Of a stretch of DNA of 64,000 nt, positions 33,915-43,285 are shown in pieces. The DNA comes from Candidatus Vagococcus giribetii (GTDB taxonomy: Bacteria > Bacillota > Bacilli > Lactobacillales > Vagococcaceae): positions 49,370 to 113,369 of the forward strand of contig NZ_JAFLVX010000002.1 in NCBI RefSeq assembly GCF_017316185.1. Reading direction: 5' to 3'. The position numbers and the translations under genes were made by a program. Positions within the stretch are counted from its first letter, which is position 1, and each line of letters starts with the position of its first letter. The notes beneath the pieces were generated by a model. The model made no database searches. It had not been told where the DNA came from and was given only the letters and a program-made list of their open reading frames with translations.

Positions 33915-35111
33915 ATGGGACAAAGTGATGTGAGGTTTTCTCAGAGAAACAAAATAGGATTAGTTTTATCTTTGATGGCAGGTTACTCCATGGTTTATAT
34001 GGACAAATTAATGGTTTCAACAGCCATCCTACCAATGAGGCAAGAGTTTCAATTTAGTACAGCTCAAGCAGGCTTAATCATGTCATTCTTCTTTTTAGGT
34101 AATTCGATTTTGCAAATTCCAGGTGGTTTTTTAGCAGATAAGATTGGAGCGAAAAAAATATTAATGCTATCAACTGCATTAATCGCTATTTTTTCATTTG
34201 CTTTTGGTTCTGTAAGTAGTTTGATTCTATTTATGGTCATTCGATTTTGTGCTGGTGTTGGTCATTGTGGGTACCCACCAGGTTGTTCAAAAGCCGTTGC
34301 AGAGAACTTTCCTAAAGAAAAACGAACTCTTATCCAATCTTTGATGTTATCAACTTCAGGCATCGGAGGTTTACTTGCTGCAACAGTTGGAACTAGTTTG
34401 ATCAATCAAAATTGGCGATATGGCTATATTGCCTTGGGAAGTTTATTTGCCATCTCATGTGTGCTAATTGCTTTTTTTGTTCCTGATAAAAAAGAAACAG
34501 CTCCTCAAGAAGACATTAAAAAAGAGCCGACTATCACGTTTAAAGAGGTCATAACAAATCGTAATGTGATTGTCTTATCTCTTTCGATGATGCTACTAAA
34601 TTTCGTGGGACATGGTAGTATGTCGTGGTTGCCAACCTATTTATCTGGAACATTTTCCGTAGAGCTAAAAACAATTGGAACTGTATTAGCGTTTAACTCT
34701 GTCTTTTCAACCATCGCCACCTTAGTCGCCGGTGTGTTATTGTCTAAACTTTTTCTTGGAAAAGAACGTGAATTTATTGTTGGTTCTTCTTTAGTTGTTT
34801 CTATTCTATATGTGATATTTCCAATGATTGATAACTTATTACTTGCTACGATTTGTAATATTGTGATCAGTGTTTTATTTATCGGGCCTTTTATAGCTAT
34901 TTTTACATGGCCTCATAAAATTATGGACGCTTCTATTATTGGAACGGCTATTGGGGTTATAAATACAGGTGGCATGATTGGTGGTTTCTTAGGGCCTATG
35001 ATTCTAGGACGAGTAGTAGATGCCAATCATGGTTCGTTTTTTGTGATGTATATTGTTATTGCTATAGCAACATTAGGATGTGGTTTGTCTGTCCTTGGTG
35101 TGAAGAAATAA
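33915..35111 (+). CDS. MFS transporter (anion:cation symporter-like)
   Basis: A 398-aa protein with 12 predicted membrane helices. The first inter-helix loop contains GGFLADKIGAKKILM, a variant of the MFS motif A, and helix 4 has RFCAGVGHCGYPPGCSKAVAENFP, which resembles hexuronate/sugar-acid (ACS family) transporters. A central cytoplasmic loop (PDKKETAPQEDIKKEP) separates the two six-helix halves. The substrate is uncertain. Good ribosome site (GGAGGAG); closed by a shared terminator. Confidence 0.82.
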   Translation: MGQSDVRFSQRNKIGLVLSLMAGYSMVYMDKLMVSTAILPMRQEFQFSTAQAGLIMSFFFLGNSILQIPGGFLADKIGAKKILMLSTALIAIFSFAFGSVSSLILFMVIRFCAGVGHCGYPPGCSKAVAENFPKEKRTLIQSLMLSTSGIGGLLAATVGTSLINQNWRYGYIALGSLFAISCVLIAFFVPDKKETAPQEDIKKEPTITFKEVITNRNVIVLSLSMMLLNFVGHGSMSWLPTYLSGTFSVELKTIGTVLAFNSVFSTIATLVAGVLLSKLFLGKEREFIVGSSLVVSILYVIFPMIDNLLLATICNIVISVLFIGPFIAIFTWPHKIMDASIIGTAIGVINTGGMIGGFLGPMILGRVVDANHGSFFVMYIVIAIATLGCGLSVLGVKK

Positions 35112-35115
35112 ACGT

Positions 35116-35162
35116 AAAAGCACTGAACAACATGTTTAACTTGTTGTTCAGTGCTTTTTTTT
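35116..35162. terminator. Bidirectional terminator between MFS and metal ATPase genes
   Basis: A 17-bp perfect stem (35116-35132 with 35142-35158) with four A residues on the left and a T-run on the right. Convergent genes end on either side. Confidence 0.88.
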
Positions 35163-37269
35163 ATTTGATTCTCATTAAACGCAATCCGTTTAAGGTAACA
35201 AAAATAGTTGCTCCCATGTCAGCTACGATAGCTAACCAAAGCGTTAACCAACCTGGAATAATCAGGAGTAAGGCTAGTAATTTTAAAGCTAAAGAAATCG
35301 TAATGTTTTGTTTGATAATACCTAATGTTTTACGACTTAGACGAATGAGGAAAGGTAATTTTTCTAAGTCATCCCCCATTAAAGCAATATCAGCAGTTTC
35401 AAGAGCAGTATCTGTCCCAGCACCACCCATAGCAATACCCACACTTGCTGCAGCTAAAGCAGGAGCATCATTAACCCCGTCACCTACCATGGCTACTTTT
35501 GTATAGTATTGTTTGAGAGATTTAATGTAGTCGAGTTTATCTTGAGGCATTAAATCCCCTTTAATATCAGTCACGCCAACTTCACGGCCAATGGCTTGAG
35601 CTGTGTGTTGGTTGTCGCCAGTTAGCATAATGGTATGTTTTATACCTGCATCATGTAGTTGGGTGATCACGGATTGACTTGTTTCTCTCAGTTTATCAGC
35701 GACAGCAATAATCCCTAGAATCTCAGTTGATGTCCCAAAGATCATCGCTGTTTTACCTTCCTTTTGAAGGTTTTCGTAAGTTGCTTTAAGAGAAGAGCTT
35801 TGATTAAGAGATGTTTCAAATAATTTAGCACTTCCAATAAAGTAAGTCTCTCCGTCAATACTTGCTTGAACCCCTTTTCCTGTAATGGAAGTAAAGTTGT
35901 TTATGTTCAAGTGATCAATGCTTAAGTTTCGTTTGACTAAATCTTTCATGATTGCTGAAGCTAAAGGATGCTGAGAGTATGATTCTAAAGCGGCAATCTT
36001 CGTGAAGTTGTCTTTTTCTTTGCTAGCATCAACTGAAATGTAATCTGTGACAACAGGTTCACCTTCTGTTAAAGTGCCTGTTTTATCAAAAGCAATAGCT
36101 TGAAGACCACCGACTTCTTCTAAGTAGATACCACCCTTAATGAGCACACCGTTTTTTGCTGCATTACTAATAGCCGATACGATAGAAACAGGTGTTGAGA
36201 TAACTAAAGAACAAGGACAACCAACAACCAGTAAGGATAAGCCTTGATAAAGCCAAGTGTTCCAATCACTACCAAATAATAGGGGAGGGACAATCACCAC
36301 TAGAAATGAGATGAGCATAATCGCAGGTGTGTAATACTTAGCGAATGTATCAACAAAGGCTTGAGCAGGTGCACGCTCATCTTGAGCCTCTTCTACCAAA
36401 TGAATAATTTTAGCAATCGTTGAGTCTGTGACAAGTTTGGTTACTTTTACTTCAAGTAAGCCTTCTTCGTTTAATGTCCCAGCAAATACTTCGTCATCTA
36501 CTATTTTTTCAAGAGGAACGGATTCACCTGTAATGGCCGCTTGGTTTACAGAAGAACGTCCATTAACAACTACACCATCCATGGCAATTTTTTGACCTGG
36601 TTTAATAATCATAATATCATTAATCTCAATGTCATTAACATGAATCATCTCTTCTACACCATGTCGTTTCACCAGAGCTTCTTTAGGGGCAATATCCATT
36701 AGGGAACGAATCGATTGTCTGGCTTTGTCCATAGAGAATTTTTCAAGAGCTTCACTTAAAGCAAATAGAATCACCACAATCGAGCCTTCTGCCCATTGTC
36801 CAATAAGAGATGCACCGATAATAGCCACAGTCATCAAGACTTCCATTGAAAAGTTTAATTTGACTAAATCTTTGACACCTTCCTTAAAAAGACTAAATCC
36901 ACCAATGACAATTGCAAGAACATACAAAGCAATTGTTAGAGGATAAGTTTCACCCTTTATACTTTGAACAAGAAAGGCGCAGGCAATGAGTAAAGCTGAA
37001 AGAATCAATGTCCAGTTATCTTTTAGTTTGTTTGTCTTTGGTATTTCTTCTTGAGTCGACTGAGCAGTAGGATCAATTATTTTAAGGTTTTCAAACGCTC
37101 CAGCAGCTTCAATATCAGCAATCGAAGCCTCGCCTTCTACAGAAATTTTTCCTACACTAAAACTAACTTTGGCATCTGTTACAGTAGGAATGTCTTTAAC
37201 GTTTTGTTCAAATTTAGCAGAACAATTGGGACAACTTAACCCTTCTACACGGTATTCTTTTTTTGACAT
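35161..37269 (-). CDS. cadA: Heavy-metal P1B-type ATPase (Cd/Zn/Pb exporter, CadA-like)
   Basis: A 702-aa metal pump. An N-terminal HMA domain has the CPNC metal site ([13 protein letters not shown]). The core shows TGES ([10 protein letters not shown]), the membrane CPC ion site ([11 protein letters not shown]), the phosphorylation motif [10 protein letters not shown], the HP locus (YSQHPLASA) and [10 protein letters not shown]. Eight membrane helices are expected. CPC plus DKTGTLT and pairing with an ELCVCD-type ArsR repressor point to divalent soft metals rather than copper. It lies 1 bp downstream of the repressor gene. Confidence 0.92.
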   Translation of the reverse strand: MSKKEYRVEGLSCPNCSAKFEQNVKDIPTVTDAKVSFSVGKISVEGEASIADIEAAGAFENLKIIDPTAQSTQEEIPKTNKLKDNWTLILSALLIACAFLVQSIKGETYPLTIALYVLAIVIGGFSLFKEGVKDLVKLNFSMEVLMTVAIIGASLIGQWAEGSIVVILFALSEALEKFSMDKARQSIRSLMDIAPKEALVKRHGVEEMIHVNDIEINDIMIIKPGQKIAMDGVVVNGRSSVNQAAITGESVPLEKIVDDEVFAGTLNEEGLLEVKVTKLVTDSTIAKIIHLVEEAQDERAPAQAFVDTFAKYYTPAIMLISFLVVIVPPLLFGSDWNTWLYQGLSLLVVGCPCSLVISTPVSIVSAISNAAKNGVLIKGGIYLEEVGGLQAIAFDKTGTLTEGEPVVTDYISVDASKEKDNFTKIAALESYSQHPLASAIMKDLVKRNLSIDHLNINNFTSITGKGVQASIDGETYFIGSAKLFETSLNQSSSLKATYENLQKEGKTAMIFGTSTEILGIIAVADKLRETSQSVITQLHDAGIKHTIMLTGDNQHTAQAIGREVGVTDIKGDLMPQDKLDYIKSLKQYYTKVAMVGDGVNDAPALAAASVGIAMGGAGTDTALETADIALMGDDLEKLPFLIRLSRKTLGIIKQNITISLALKLLALLLIIPGWLTLWLAIVADMGATIFVTLNGLRLMRIK

Positions 37270-37270
37270 A

Positions 37271-37627
37271 TTAGGCCACTTCCTTAGTCATAGATAAGAC
37301 AAATTGAATGATACTGAGTAAGTCTTTGTTAATGAGATGATAGTATAGAAGCTTACCTTGTTTTCGTGAATCTACAGCACCAATTTTTTTAAGTTGTTGC
37401 AAGTGGTGAGAGGTAGTTGCAATACTTGAATCTAGAATATTAGCAATATCACACACACATAACTCTTCTTTCAAAGACAAGCTATACAAAATTTTAAATC
37501 GTTTTTCATCAGCTACCAGTTTGAGTTGCTGTAACAAATTGTCTAAAGGTAATTCCTGAATTTCTTCCTTGCAGTAGTTGACATCTTCTAAGTGAATTAA
37601 ATCCACATCACACGTATTTTTAGCCAT
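37271..37627 (-). CDS. cadC: ArsR/SmtB-family metal-responsive repressor (CadC-like)
   Basis: A 118-aa winged-helix repressor. It holds the [11 protein letters not shown] metal-binding helix (two Cys), the DNA-recognition helix [17 protein letters not shown], and an N-terminal Cys pair region (TCDVDL, YCKEE) that completes the CadC alpha-3N site. It should derepress its own operon with the downstream ATPase when Cd, Zn or Pb bind. Confidence 0.92.
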   Translation of the reverse strand: MAKNTCDVDLIHLEDVNYCKEEIQELPLDNLLQQLKLVADEKRFKILYSLSLKEELCVCDIANILDSSIATTSHHLQQLKKIGAVDSRKQGKLLYYHLINKDLLSIIQFVLSMTKEVA

Positions 37628-37638
37628 ATAGCCACCTC

Positions 37639-37702
37639 ATTCAAATTTATATTTGAATATAATATACCACCAACAATCGAAACGTTCAAGTTTATATTTG
37701 AA
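37639..37702 (-). promoter_or_regulatory. cadCA promoter with two CadC-type operators
   Basis: On the minus strand: -35 TTGAAC (37684-37689), 17-bp spacer, -10 TATATT (37661-37666). Operator 1 is ATTCAAAT/ATTTGAAT (37639-37658), just downstream of the -10. A degenerate copy (37685-37702) covers the -35. Both resemble the cad operator known from staphylococcal CadC. Confidence 0.75.
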
Positions 37703-37733
37703 TGAGGAAGTTGCAAAAAAAGATATTAAAAAA

Positions 37734-37757
37734 CCTTCAGAAAATCTGAAGGCCTTT
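37734..37757. terminator. Hairpin terminator
   Basis: A 7-bp stem CCTTCAG (37734-37740) with CTGAAGG (37746-37752), flanked by an A-run on the left and T-run on the right. It mainly serves the minus-strand gene ending at 37800. Confidence 0.65.
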
Positions 37758-37799
37758 TTGAGGGGATGGGGAGTTTATTAGATAGACTGTTTAAATTAG

Positions 37800-38132
37800 T
37801 TAAGCAATCGCTAATTTATGCCATTGCAATTCGATTAGGCCTTTACCTAAGAAGGTAGCTGTATGTTCTTCAGTCATATGATTATCAAAGGCTGCTTTAT
37901 TTTCCCAGACTTCCCATAGAAAAATTTCTTTTTGTTCAATATCACCTGGTACGATGAAAAATTCAATACAGCCATTCTCTATAGTAGTTCTTTCAACAAA
38001 TGCCATCATCTCTTTATAAACAGCTTCAAACTGGTTTCCTTCTGTGACATGGAGACAGGCTGTGTTATAAACTAACTCCTTATTGTCTAAGTTCTTTATG
38101 TGATTAACTAAATGATCTCTTTTAGTATTCAT
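37800..38132 (-). CDS. Antibiotic biosynthesis monooxygenase (ABM) domain protein
   Basis: A 110-aa dimeric alpha-beta barrel (YgiN-like) protein. The hallmark pattern is present: an N-terminal strand (LVYNTACLHV), NGCIEFFIVPGD, a strand with a Trp (IFLWEVWENKAAFDNH) and a H-x-x-T helix (EEHTATFLG). Members act as quinol or heme-like monooxygenases or redox sensors of electrophile stress. Divergent from an HxlR-type regulator with a dyad between them, an arrangement typical of quinone/aldehyde response pairs. Confidence 0.85.
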   Translation of the reverse strand: MNTKRDHLVNHIKNLDNKELVYNTACLHVTEGNQFEAVYKEMMAFVERTTIENGCIEFFIVPGDIEQKEIFLWEVWENKAAFDNHMTEEHTATFLGKGLIELQWHKLAIA

Positions 38133-38197
38133 AGTTATCTCTCCTAATAGTTATTTACAAATTAAAGTATATCTTTTATTATTTAATTTACTAGTAC

Positions 38198-38211
38198 GCA
38201 CTTTTTTGTGC
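38198..38211. promoter_or_regulatory. Dyad in the divergent ABM/HxlR promoter region
   Basis: GCAC (38198-38201) and GTGC (38208-38211) flank a 6-T centre, inside a longer imperfect dyad. It lies 25 bp upstream of the HxlR start and is a candidate autoregulatory operator. Confidence 0.4.
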
Positions 38212-38235
38212 CTTAAATAAAGAAAGAGGGACGAT

Positions 38236-38562
38236 ATGGCAATTGAAAATCAAACATCAACTAATTTATGCCCTGTGACAGAAGCTTTGAAAGTAATAGG
38301 TGGTAAATGGCGGATTCCAATTATTTGGAAACTAGCTAATGGCCCAGTTAGATACAATGAATTAAAAAGACAACTAACAGGGATTACCAATATCATGCTA
38401 ACACGCTCGTTAAAAGAACTTGAAGATTATCAGTTAGTCCAAAGAAAACAAGTGTCAGAGGTGCCACCTCACGTTGAGTATTCTTTAACTGAACAAGGTG
38501 AGAAATTACTACCAGCCTTTGATATCCTAAAAGAATGGGGACTAGATATCATGTCTAGGTAG
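38236..38562 (+). CDS. HxlR-family transcriptional regulator
   Basis: A 108-aa winged helix protein: CPVTEALKVIGGKWRIPIIW is the family's opening, with the conserved redox-type Cys near the N-terminus (residue about 11). The recognition region is RYNELKRQLTGITNIMLTRSLKELE and the wing is VPPHVEYSLTEQG. Likely senses electrophiles or thiol stress and controls the divergent ABM gene. Confidence 0.9.
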   Translation: MAIENQTSTNLCPVTEALKVIGGKWRIPIIWKLANGPVRYNELKRQLTGITNIMLTRSLKELEDYQLVQRKQVSEVPPHVEYSLTEQGEKLLPAFDILKEWGLDIMSR

Positions 38563-38638
38563 GGATAGACATGATTTAGTATCATTAAAAGTGAAAAGGC
38601 TTTTTCGAAAGAACATCAATAGCAAAAGGAGTGAAAAA

Positions 38639-39421
38639 ATGATTATTACAAAAGAAATGTTGATAAAGTCATTTAAAGAATTAGGACTTGAAAAAAACGA
38701 TCGACTAATGGTTCATACCTCTTTAAGTAGTTTTGGCGGGATTGTGTCTGGAGGAGCTCAAACAATTATTGAAGCACTGATGGAGATTGTGAGTGAAGAG
38801 GGTCTCATCATGATGCCAACTCAAAGTTGGAAAAATTTAGACCCAGATACCGGCGTTCACGGGACCGTAACAGAAGAAGAGGCTAATGTGATTCGTCAAA
38901 CGTGGCCAGCCTTTAATAAGAGATTAACACCAACTAACACTATGGGAAGTGTGGCTGAGATGTTTCGTTTATGGCCAAATACCTATCGAAGCAGCCACCC
39001 TTCACGTTCTCTTGCTGCGTGGGGAAAAGGGGCCGAAGATATGATGGTAGCGCATGACTTATCTGATATTTTTGGTCCAAGTTCTCCTTTACAGAAATTG
39101 TATGAGTTAAAAGGGAAGGTTTTGTTAATTGGGGTTGGTCATGACAAAAACACCTCCATTCATTTGGCAGATGCATTAGCCGAGTATCCTTCCAAGCATC
39201 ATGAAACTCATTTTAGTGCTATGACAATCAACGATAAACGAGTGTGGCAGTCTTATAACACCCTTTATGTAGATGGAGAGGATTTTGAAGAAATAGGAGA
39301 AGCCTTTGAGAACAAACATGATGTATCTGTTAAATTGTTAGGGGAGGCGACTCTTAAATTAATGAGCCAATGTGACTTAGTAGATTTTTCTGTTGAGTGG
39401 ATAGAGAAGAATCGTAGGTAA
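38639..39421 (+). CDS. AAC(3)-family aminoglycoside N-acetyltransferase-like protein
   Basis: A 260-aa protein starting at ATG 38639 after AAAGGAG (in-frame GTG at 38591 has no site). Antibiotic_NAT family signatures: HTSLSSFGGIVSGGAQTII, MMPTQSW, NTMGSVAEMFR, SHPSRSLAAWG (catalytic-region His) and TSIHLAD. Members include true aminoglycoside 3-N-acetyltransferases and chromosomal homologues such as YokD without proven resistance. The gene looks native in composition, so a housekeeping acetyl-CoA-dependent role is at least as likely as resistance. Confidence 0.82.
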   Translation: MIITKEMLIKSFKELGLEKNDRLMVHTSLSSFGGIVSGGAQTIIEALMEIVSEEGLIMMPTQSWKNLDPDTGVHGTVTEEEANVIRQTWPAFNKRLTPTNTMGSVAEMFRLWPNTYRSSHPSRSLAAWGKGAEDMMVAHDLSDIFGPSSPLQKLYELKGKVLLIGVGHDKNTSIHLADALAEYPSKHHETHFSAMTINDKRVWQSYNTLYVDGEDFEEIGEAFENKHDVSVKLLGEATLKLMSQCDLVDFSVEWIEKNRR

Positions 39422-39639
39422 CAGATTGAAATGAATTTGTATGATATTAAACATGCTAATAATGATTATTAGTATACAACATGACAGTTTTGATAGTTTT
39501 TTAACAAAAAATCAAAAAAATGTTTTAATTTTATAGGAAAGGGTTTAAACTGTTGGAAGTGTGAATAAATGTCATATAATACAAAAATTATATACTAGCC
39601 TATACTTGCTTAATTCTTCGAATAAGAGACTAGTTTGTA

Positions 39640-41367
39640 ATGAAAGAGGAATTTGATTTGAAACATTATTATCGTGGGTTAGATGGTCTAAGAACCTTAG
39701 CAATTTTAAGTGTTATCTTATATCATCTTATGCCTGAAGTCTGTAAAGGTGGCTTCCTAGGAGTGCCATTATTCTTTTCTATCTCAGGTTTTTTAATCAC
39801 AGCACCTTTAGTGAAAGAAAAACAGACTGAAGGGAGGATAAACTTTAAAGAGTTCTATTTAAAGAGGGGTAAAAGAATCTATCCTTCTTTAATAACCGTT
39901 ATAATAATTGTTGGTTGTGTTGCTATTTTTAAGGAAAAAGATAGTAACTATTTATTAGAAGCTGCTAGCGCCTTATTTGGCGTGAATAATTTGTGGCAAA
40001 TGACCAATCAAGTTTCTTACTTTGATCAATTTAAAGATGTTAATTTATTAAAACATCTGTGGTCCTTATCTGTAGAACTTCAATTTTATTTGATTTTACC
40101 AATTATTATTCAAAAAATAGTGACGAAAAAAGAACCAGTGAGATACTTACGAGAATTTTTTGTGATTACTTCCTTAGTCTCATGGTTGGTATTAATGATT
40201 GTCTATTTACTAAAAGGAAATGCAATAGCTTATTATCTATTTAGTGGTCGTTTCTTATCTTTTGGTATGGGTTCTTTAGTAAGCTTGTACTATCATCAAC
40301 TTGAGAAAAAAATATCTTTGAATCATAGTTTATTGGCTCTGTTATTAGTCTTGATTTCTTTATTTACGATTTCAGACTATAAGAGCATGACATACATAGT
40401 TGGAATGATGGGATTTAGTGCACTTGCTTCTTTATTAATTTGGGGAGTTGCGTCACAGGAAAAAATGGATAAGTTGTTTTCTAACAAAATATTTGATTTT
40501 ATAGGAACACGCAGTTACGACATCTATTTATGGTATTATCCAGTCATTGTTCTTTATCAAAAATACACAAAATGGGATGGCAGTTACTTTCTGATTCATC
40601 TAATTATTCAGCTGCTGATACTAGGAGTGTTAAGTGAATTCACCTATAATTTGTCTAGGTATCTAGTTGGAAAAAGAGATAGAAAAAGTATGATTCAGGT
40701 GCTTATTTCTTTTGAAATGGTGTGCTTAGTGAGTGTCATGATAGTCAGTGGTTTTGTGATCTCAAATCAGATGAAACCAGTCGTTACAAAATCACCACAA
40801 GTAACAGTAACGACAAAAAGTACAACTGAGTCAACAACAAGTGAAAGTGCCACAAAAGTAGTTGTGCCAGAAGAGCCTAAAAAGAGAACGATTAGAGAAG
40901 TTAAACATCTACTGTTTTTAGGGGATTCAGTTATGTTAGGAGCAGAATCTAGTATTTATGAAGTGTTTGAAGGCAAACAGATTACTTTTAATGCCGTTGT
41001 TGGTAAGCAACCTTATGAGATATTAACTGATTTAAGTGCTGTAGATTTAACAGGAATTGATACAGTGGTTATTGGCTTAGGGAACAATGGTTTGATTAGA
41101 AGAGATGAATTTGATCAAGTGCTCAAACAATTAAGTGATAAAAATATTGTCTTTATAACGACTACCGTTGAGATGTCTTGGCAAGTCCCAAGTAATAATT
41201 TACTTAAAGAGTACGTTAAAAATAATAAAAATATTCTGTTATGTGATTGGAATACCTACGTTGAACAACATCCAGAAAATCAGTTCTTTGTTGCAGATGG
41301 CATTCATCTAACAGTCGAAGGTCAGACCGCGTATAGCCAAGAGATAAAGGATTGCTTAGCTAATTAA
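39640..41367 (+). CDS. OatA-like membrane acyltransferase with SGNH domain
   Basis: A 575-aa acyltransferase-3 protein with about ten or eleven membrane segments. YYRGLDGLRTLAILSVILYHL (catalytic-region Arg/His), FLGVPLFFSISGFLIT and LKHLWSLSVELQFYLILP are family motifs. After the last helix (about 360-380) and a Ser/Thr linker, an extracellular SGNH hydrolase domain carries FLGDSVMLGA (catalytic Ser), GLGNNG and the Asp-His pair in ADGIHLTVEG. This architecture matches peptidoglycan O-acetyltransferase OatA, which gives lysozyme resistance. A related wall-polymer acetylase cannot be excluded. Confidence 0.86.
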   Translation: MKEEFDLKHYYRGLDGLRTLAILSVILYHLMPEVCKGGFLGVPLFFSISGFLITAPLVKEKQTEGRINFKEFYLKRGKRIYPSLITVIIIVGCVAIFKEKDSNYLLEAASALFGVNNLWQMTNQVSYFDQFKDVNLLKHLWSLSVELQFYLILPIIIQKIVTKKEPVRYLREFFVITSLVSWLVLMIVYLLKGNAIAYYLFSGRFLSFGMGSLVSLYYHQLEKKISLNHSLLALLLVLISLFTISDYKSMTYIVGMMGFSALASLLIWGVASQEKMDKLFSNKIFDFIGTRSYDIYLWYYPVIVLYQKYTKWDGSYFLIHLIIQLLILGVLSEFTYNLSRYLVGKRDRKSMIQVLISFEMVCLVSVMIVSGFVISNQMKPVVTKSPQVTVTTKSTTESTTSESATKVVVPEEPKKRTIREVKHLLFLGDSVMLGAESSIYEVFEGKQITFNAVVGKQPYEILTDLSAVDLTGIDTVVIGLGNNGLIRRDEFDQVLKQLSDKNIVFITTTVEMSWQVPSNNLLKEYVKNNKNILLCDWNTYVEQHPENQFFVADGIHLTVEGQTAYSQEIKDCLAN

Positions 41368-41497
41368 GTGTATTAACATGGTGAAGTGACATCAAATAAT
41401 TGTCTGAATTTAGAAAAAAATAGTTCTGAAGACCTATTTGATCCGATTTTAAATATGGTATATTAAAGAAAATAAAGATAAAAGGGAATGGTTATTG

Positions 41498-41704
41498 ATG
41501 TTACCAAGTATGTTACTAATTGGTTTTGGCTTGCTACTAACTGTGTGGGAATTTGTCAGAGTAAAAACAGACTTTAAGAAAGATAAAGTATCAAATAATG
41601 TGATTGGATTGATTTTATCAGGCCAAGCATCTGGTGTAGGCCAACTTATTTCAGGTATCTTAACAATAGTTGTTGGGATTATCGTTTTCTTCATGACTAA
41701 GTAA
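41498..41704 (+). CDS. Small two-helix membrane protein
   Basis: A 68-aa protein from ATG 41498 (AAAGGGA upstream). Two hydrophobic helices (about 3-19 and 44-65) are joined by a Lys/Asp-rich loop with SGQASGVGQLISG. The family is not recognised. It stands alone and is followed by a strong terminator shared with the convergent gene. Confidence 0.6.
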   Translation: MLPSMLLIGFGLLLTVWEFVRVKTDFKKDKVSNNVIGLILSGQASGVGQLISGILTIVVGIIVFFMTK

Positions 41705-41711
41705 ATAAAGT

Positions 41712-41755
41712 AAGCTGTTACGAGTTAGAAAATATAACTCGTAACAGCTTTTTTA
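41712..41755. terminator. Bidirectional terminator
   Basis: A 16-bp perfect stem (41712-41727 with 41735-41750) with a T-run on the plus strand, between two convergent genes. Confidence 0.85.
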
Positions 41756-42406
41756 TTAGTTATTAAATTGAGCAATGATTGAATCGAAATTAAGTTCAGC
41801 AGTTGAAGGGACTAAATAGTCAGCTTGTTCTAATACGCCCACACCTACAGAGAACATCTGAGAGTCATTGATACTTGTGATACCGGCTTGAGAATCTTCA
41901 ATACCAATCATCTGACTAACAGGAATATTTAACTGTTCGGAAGCTGCGATAAAAATATCTGGAAAAGGCTTGCCATTTGCAATTGAGCTAGGATCTACAA
42001 TTGTGTCAAAGTAAGAAATAATGCCAAGTTTTTCTAAAATCATAGGGGCATTTTTACTAGCAGAAGCAATCGCCATTTTGATGTTATTCTCTTTTAAAGC
42101 TTCCAAAAGTGGCAAAATGCCAGGCAAGATATCTTTTTTTGTAATGTTTTGGATTAACTCAATATACAAGTCGTTTTTCCAAACCATCATCTCTGTTTTT
42201 TCCTCAGGTGTATAGGCTTTTTGTTGATCACCTAAAGCCAGTATGAGCTCTAAAGATTCTCCACGTGAAATTCCTTTTAGCTTCTCGTTAAATTCTCTAT
42301 CAAAATCAATTCCAATTTTTTTACCTAATTCTTTCCATGCTAAGTAGTGATACTCAGCAGTGTCAGTCAAAACTCCATCTAAATCAAAGGCTATAGCTTT
42401 TAACAT
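41756..42406 (-). CDS. pgmB: Beta-phosphoglucomutase (HAD superfamily)
   Basis: A 216-aa HAD enzyme converting beta-glucose 1-phosphate to glucose 6-phosphate. Nucleophile and acid/base Asp lie in AFDLDGVLTDTAEYHYLAWK; the substrate-specificity segment is KLKGISRGESLELIL; then IASASKNAP, KPFPDIFIAA and GIEDSQAGI. The product of the two GH65 phosphorylases encoded on the other strand is its substrate. It is transcribed divergently from that operon, with an identical operator (AAAACGTTTT) in its 5' region. Confidence 0.93.
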   Translation of the reverse strand: MLKAIAFDLDGVLTDTAEYHYLAWKELGKKIGIDFDREFNEKLKGISRGESLELILALGDQQKAYTPEEKTEMMVWKNDLYIELIQNITKKDILPGILPLLEALKENNIKMAIASASKNAPMILEKLGIISYFDTIVDPSSIANGKPFPDIFIAASEQLNIPVSQMIGIEDSQAGITSINDSQMFSVGVGVLEQADYLVPSTAELNFDSIIAQFNN

Positions 42407-42422
42407 TATTGAACACTCTCCT

Positions 42423-42432
42423 AAAACGTTTT
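42423..42432. promoter_or_regulatory. LacI-type operator upstream of pgmB
   Basis: AAAACGTTTT, a perfect palindrome with central CG, 17 bases upstream of the pgmB start codon. The same 10-mer occurs at 43286-43295. Confidence 0.6.
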
Positions 42433-42487
42433 TGTAATAATGTGAATATTACCTTTATTATTTGAAAAAAGCAACTAAAAAAACAAA

Positions 42488-42524
42488 TTAAAACGCTTGC
42501 TTAATAAAAAAATGGTGTTATAAT
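42488..42524 (+). promoter_or_regulatory. Disaccharide operon promoter with cre box
   Basis: -35 TTGCTT (42497-42502), 16-bp spacer, -10 TATAAT (42519-42524). The cre box TTAAAACGCTTGCT (42488-42501; 13 of 14 matches) overlaps the -35 at exactly the same offset as in the KDG operon promoter. CcpA repression is predicted. Confidence 0.8.
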
Positions 42525-42537
42525 CAACGTATAAGCG

Positions 42538-42547
42538 AAAACCTTTT
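42538..42547. promoter_or_regulatory. Operator-like palindrome after the promoter
   Basis: AAAACCTTTT, one base different from AAAACGTTTT, inside a longer dyad (CGAAAA/TTTTCG), near +7 of the predicted transcript. A probable site for the operon's LacI regulator. Confidence 0.5.
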
Positions 42548-42561
42548 CGGGAGGCGAGAGA

Positions 42562-42990
42562 ATGAACAAGAAACGCATAGAACAATTAATTTTACGACTT
42601 CTAAGCGGCAGTATAGATGTGATTGTTATAATGGTACCGCTATTTTTTGTTAGTTTGTACGTGTTCCATTTTTCTGTGAAAATAAGTGAGCTTTACGCTC
42701 AGTTTGGCTTTCTTATTTACAACCTTTTGCTAATCGATTGGTTAAAGGGACAAACCCTTGGAAAAAAAGTAGCTCGACTATATGTTGAGTTTGAGGAAGG
42801 TGACAAGAGTCCGTTAATAAAAAAAGGGATTAGAGAGGTAACTAAATTATTATATTTTTTACCAATAGCAGGTCCAGTATTTTGTGTGATTAGTATTGTT
42901 ATCTACTTGTTTAAAGGCAAGTTTCTACACGACATTGCTGGCAAGAGCGATGTTATTCTAGAAAAAGATCTAATTGAGGAGGGGCATTAG
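42562..42990 (+). CDS. RDD-family membrane protein
   Basis: A 142-aa protein with three hydrophobic segments. RLLSGSIDVIVIMVPLFF supplies the Arg/Asp signature of RDD proteins, and WLKGQTLGKKVARLYV plus FLHDIAGKSDVIL complete the pattern. RDD proteins are poorly understood; some act in ion homeostasis. First gene of the disaccharide operon, which is an unusual position. Confidence 0.8.
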   Translation: MNKKRIEQLILRLLSGSIDVIVIMVPLFFVSLYVFHFSVKISELYAQFGFLIYNLLLIDWLKGQTLGKKVARLYVEFEEGDKSPLIKKGIREVTKLLYFLPIAGPVFCVISIVIYLFKGKFLHDIAGKSDVILEKDLIEEGH

Positions 42991-42991
42991 A

Positions 42992-43267
42992 TTGAGTCAT
43001 TCTATAGACAAGAGTCCTTTAGCTGCAATCGACACAACGACGCTTTTATTAGGATTTGTTATAGTCATTATAGCTGCTTTATTCCTGGCATATCGCTATA
43101 AAGATACATACAAGATTTCAAAGATGTTGAAAATGTATGGTGTTTTTGGCATTATTTTTAGTATTATTTTTTTACTATTAAAAGTAAAGATAGTTTTAAT
43201 CATTGGCATGTTGCTAATGGGGTTAGTTGTTTTAGGATTTAGATCGAATCATTATTTTTATCATTAA
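42992..43267 (+). CDS. Small membrane protein
   Basis: A 91-aa protein with TTG start at 42992, 7 bases after GGAGGGG and 1 bp after the RDD stop codon; a TTG at 42974 in the same frame overlaps that ribosome site. Three hydrophobic helices are separated by a basic loop (YRYKDTYKISKMLKMY). No family is recognised. It probably works with the RDD protein. Confidence 0.55.
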   Translation: MSHSIDKSPLAAIDTTTLLLGFVIVIIAALFLAYRYKDTYKISKMLKMYGVFGIIFSIIFLLLKVKIVLIIGMLLMGLVVLGFRSNHYFYH

Positions 43268-43285
43268 TTTTTTTAAAAAATATCG

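Noticed and set aside
35078..35506. 142-aa plus-strand reading frame
   Set aside because: It lies antisense to the conserved end of the metal ATPase gene and crosses a terminator; no family motif.
38639..39421. Firm call of an aminoglycoside resistance gene
   Set aside because: Family membership alone does not prove resistance; chromosomal homologues without resistance exist and no mobile element surrounds it.
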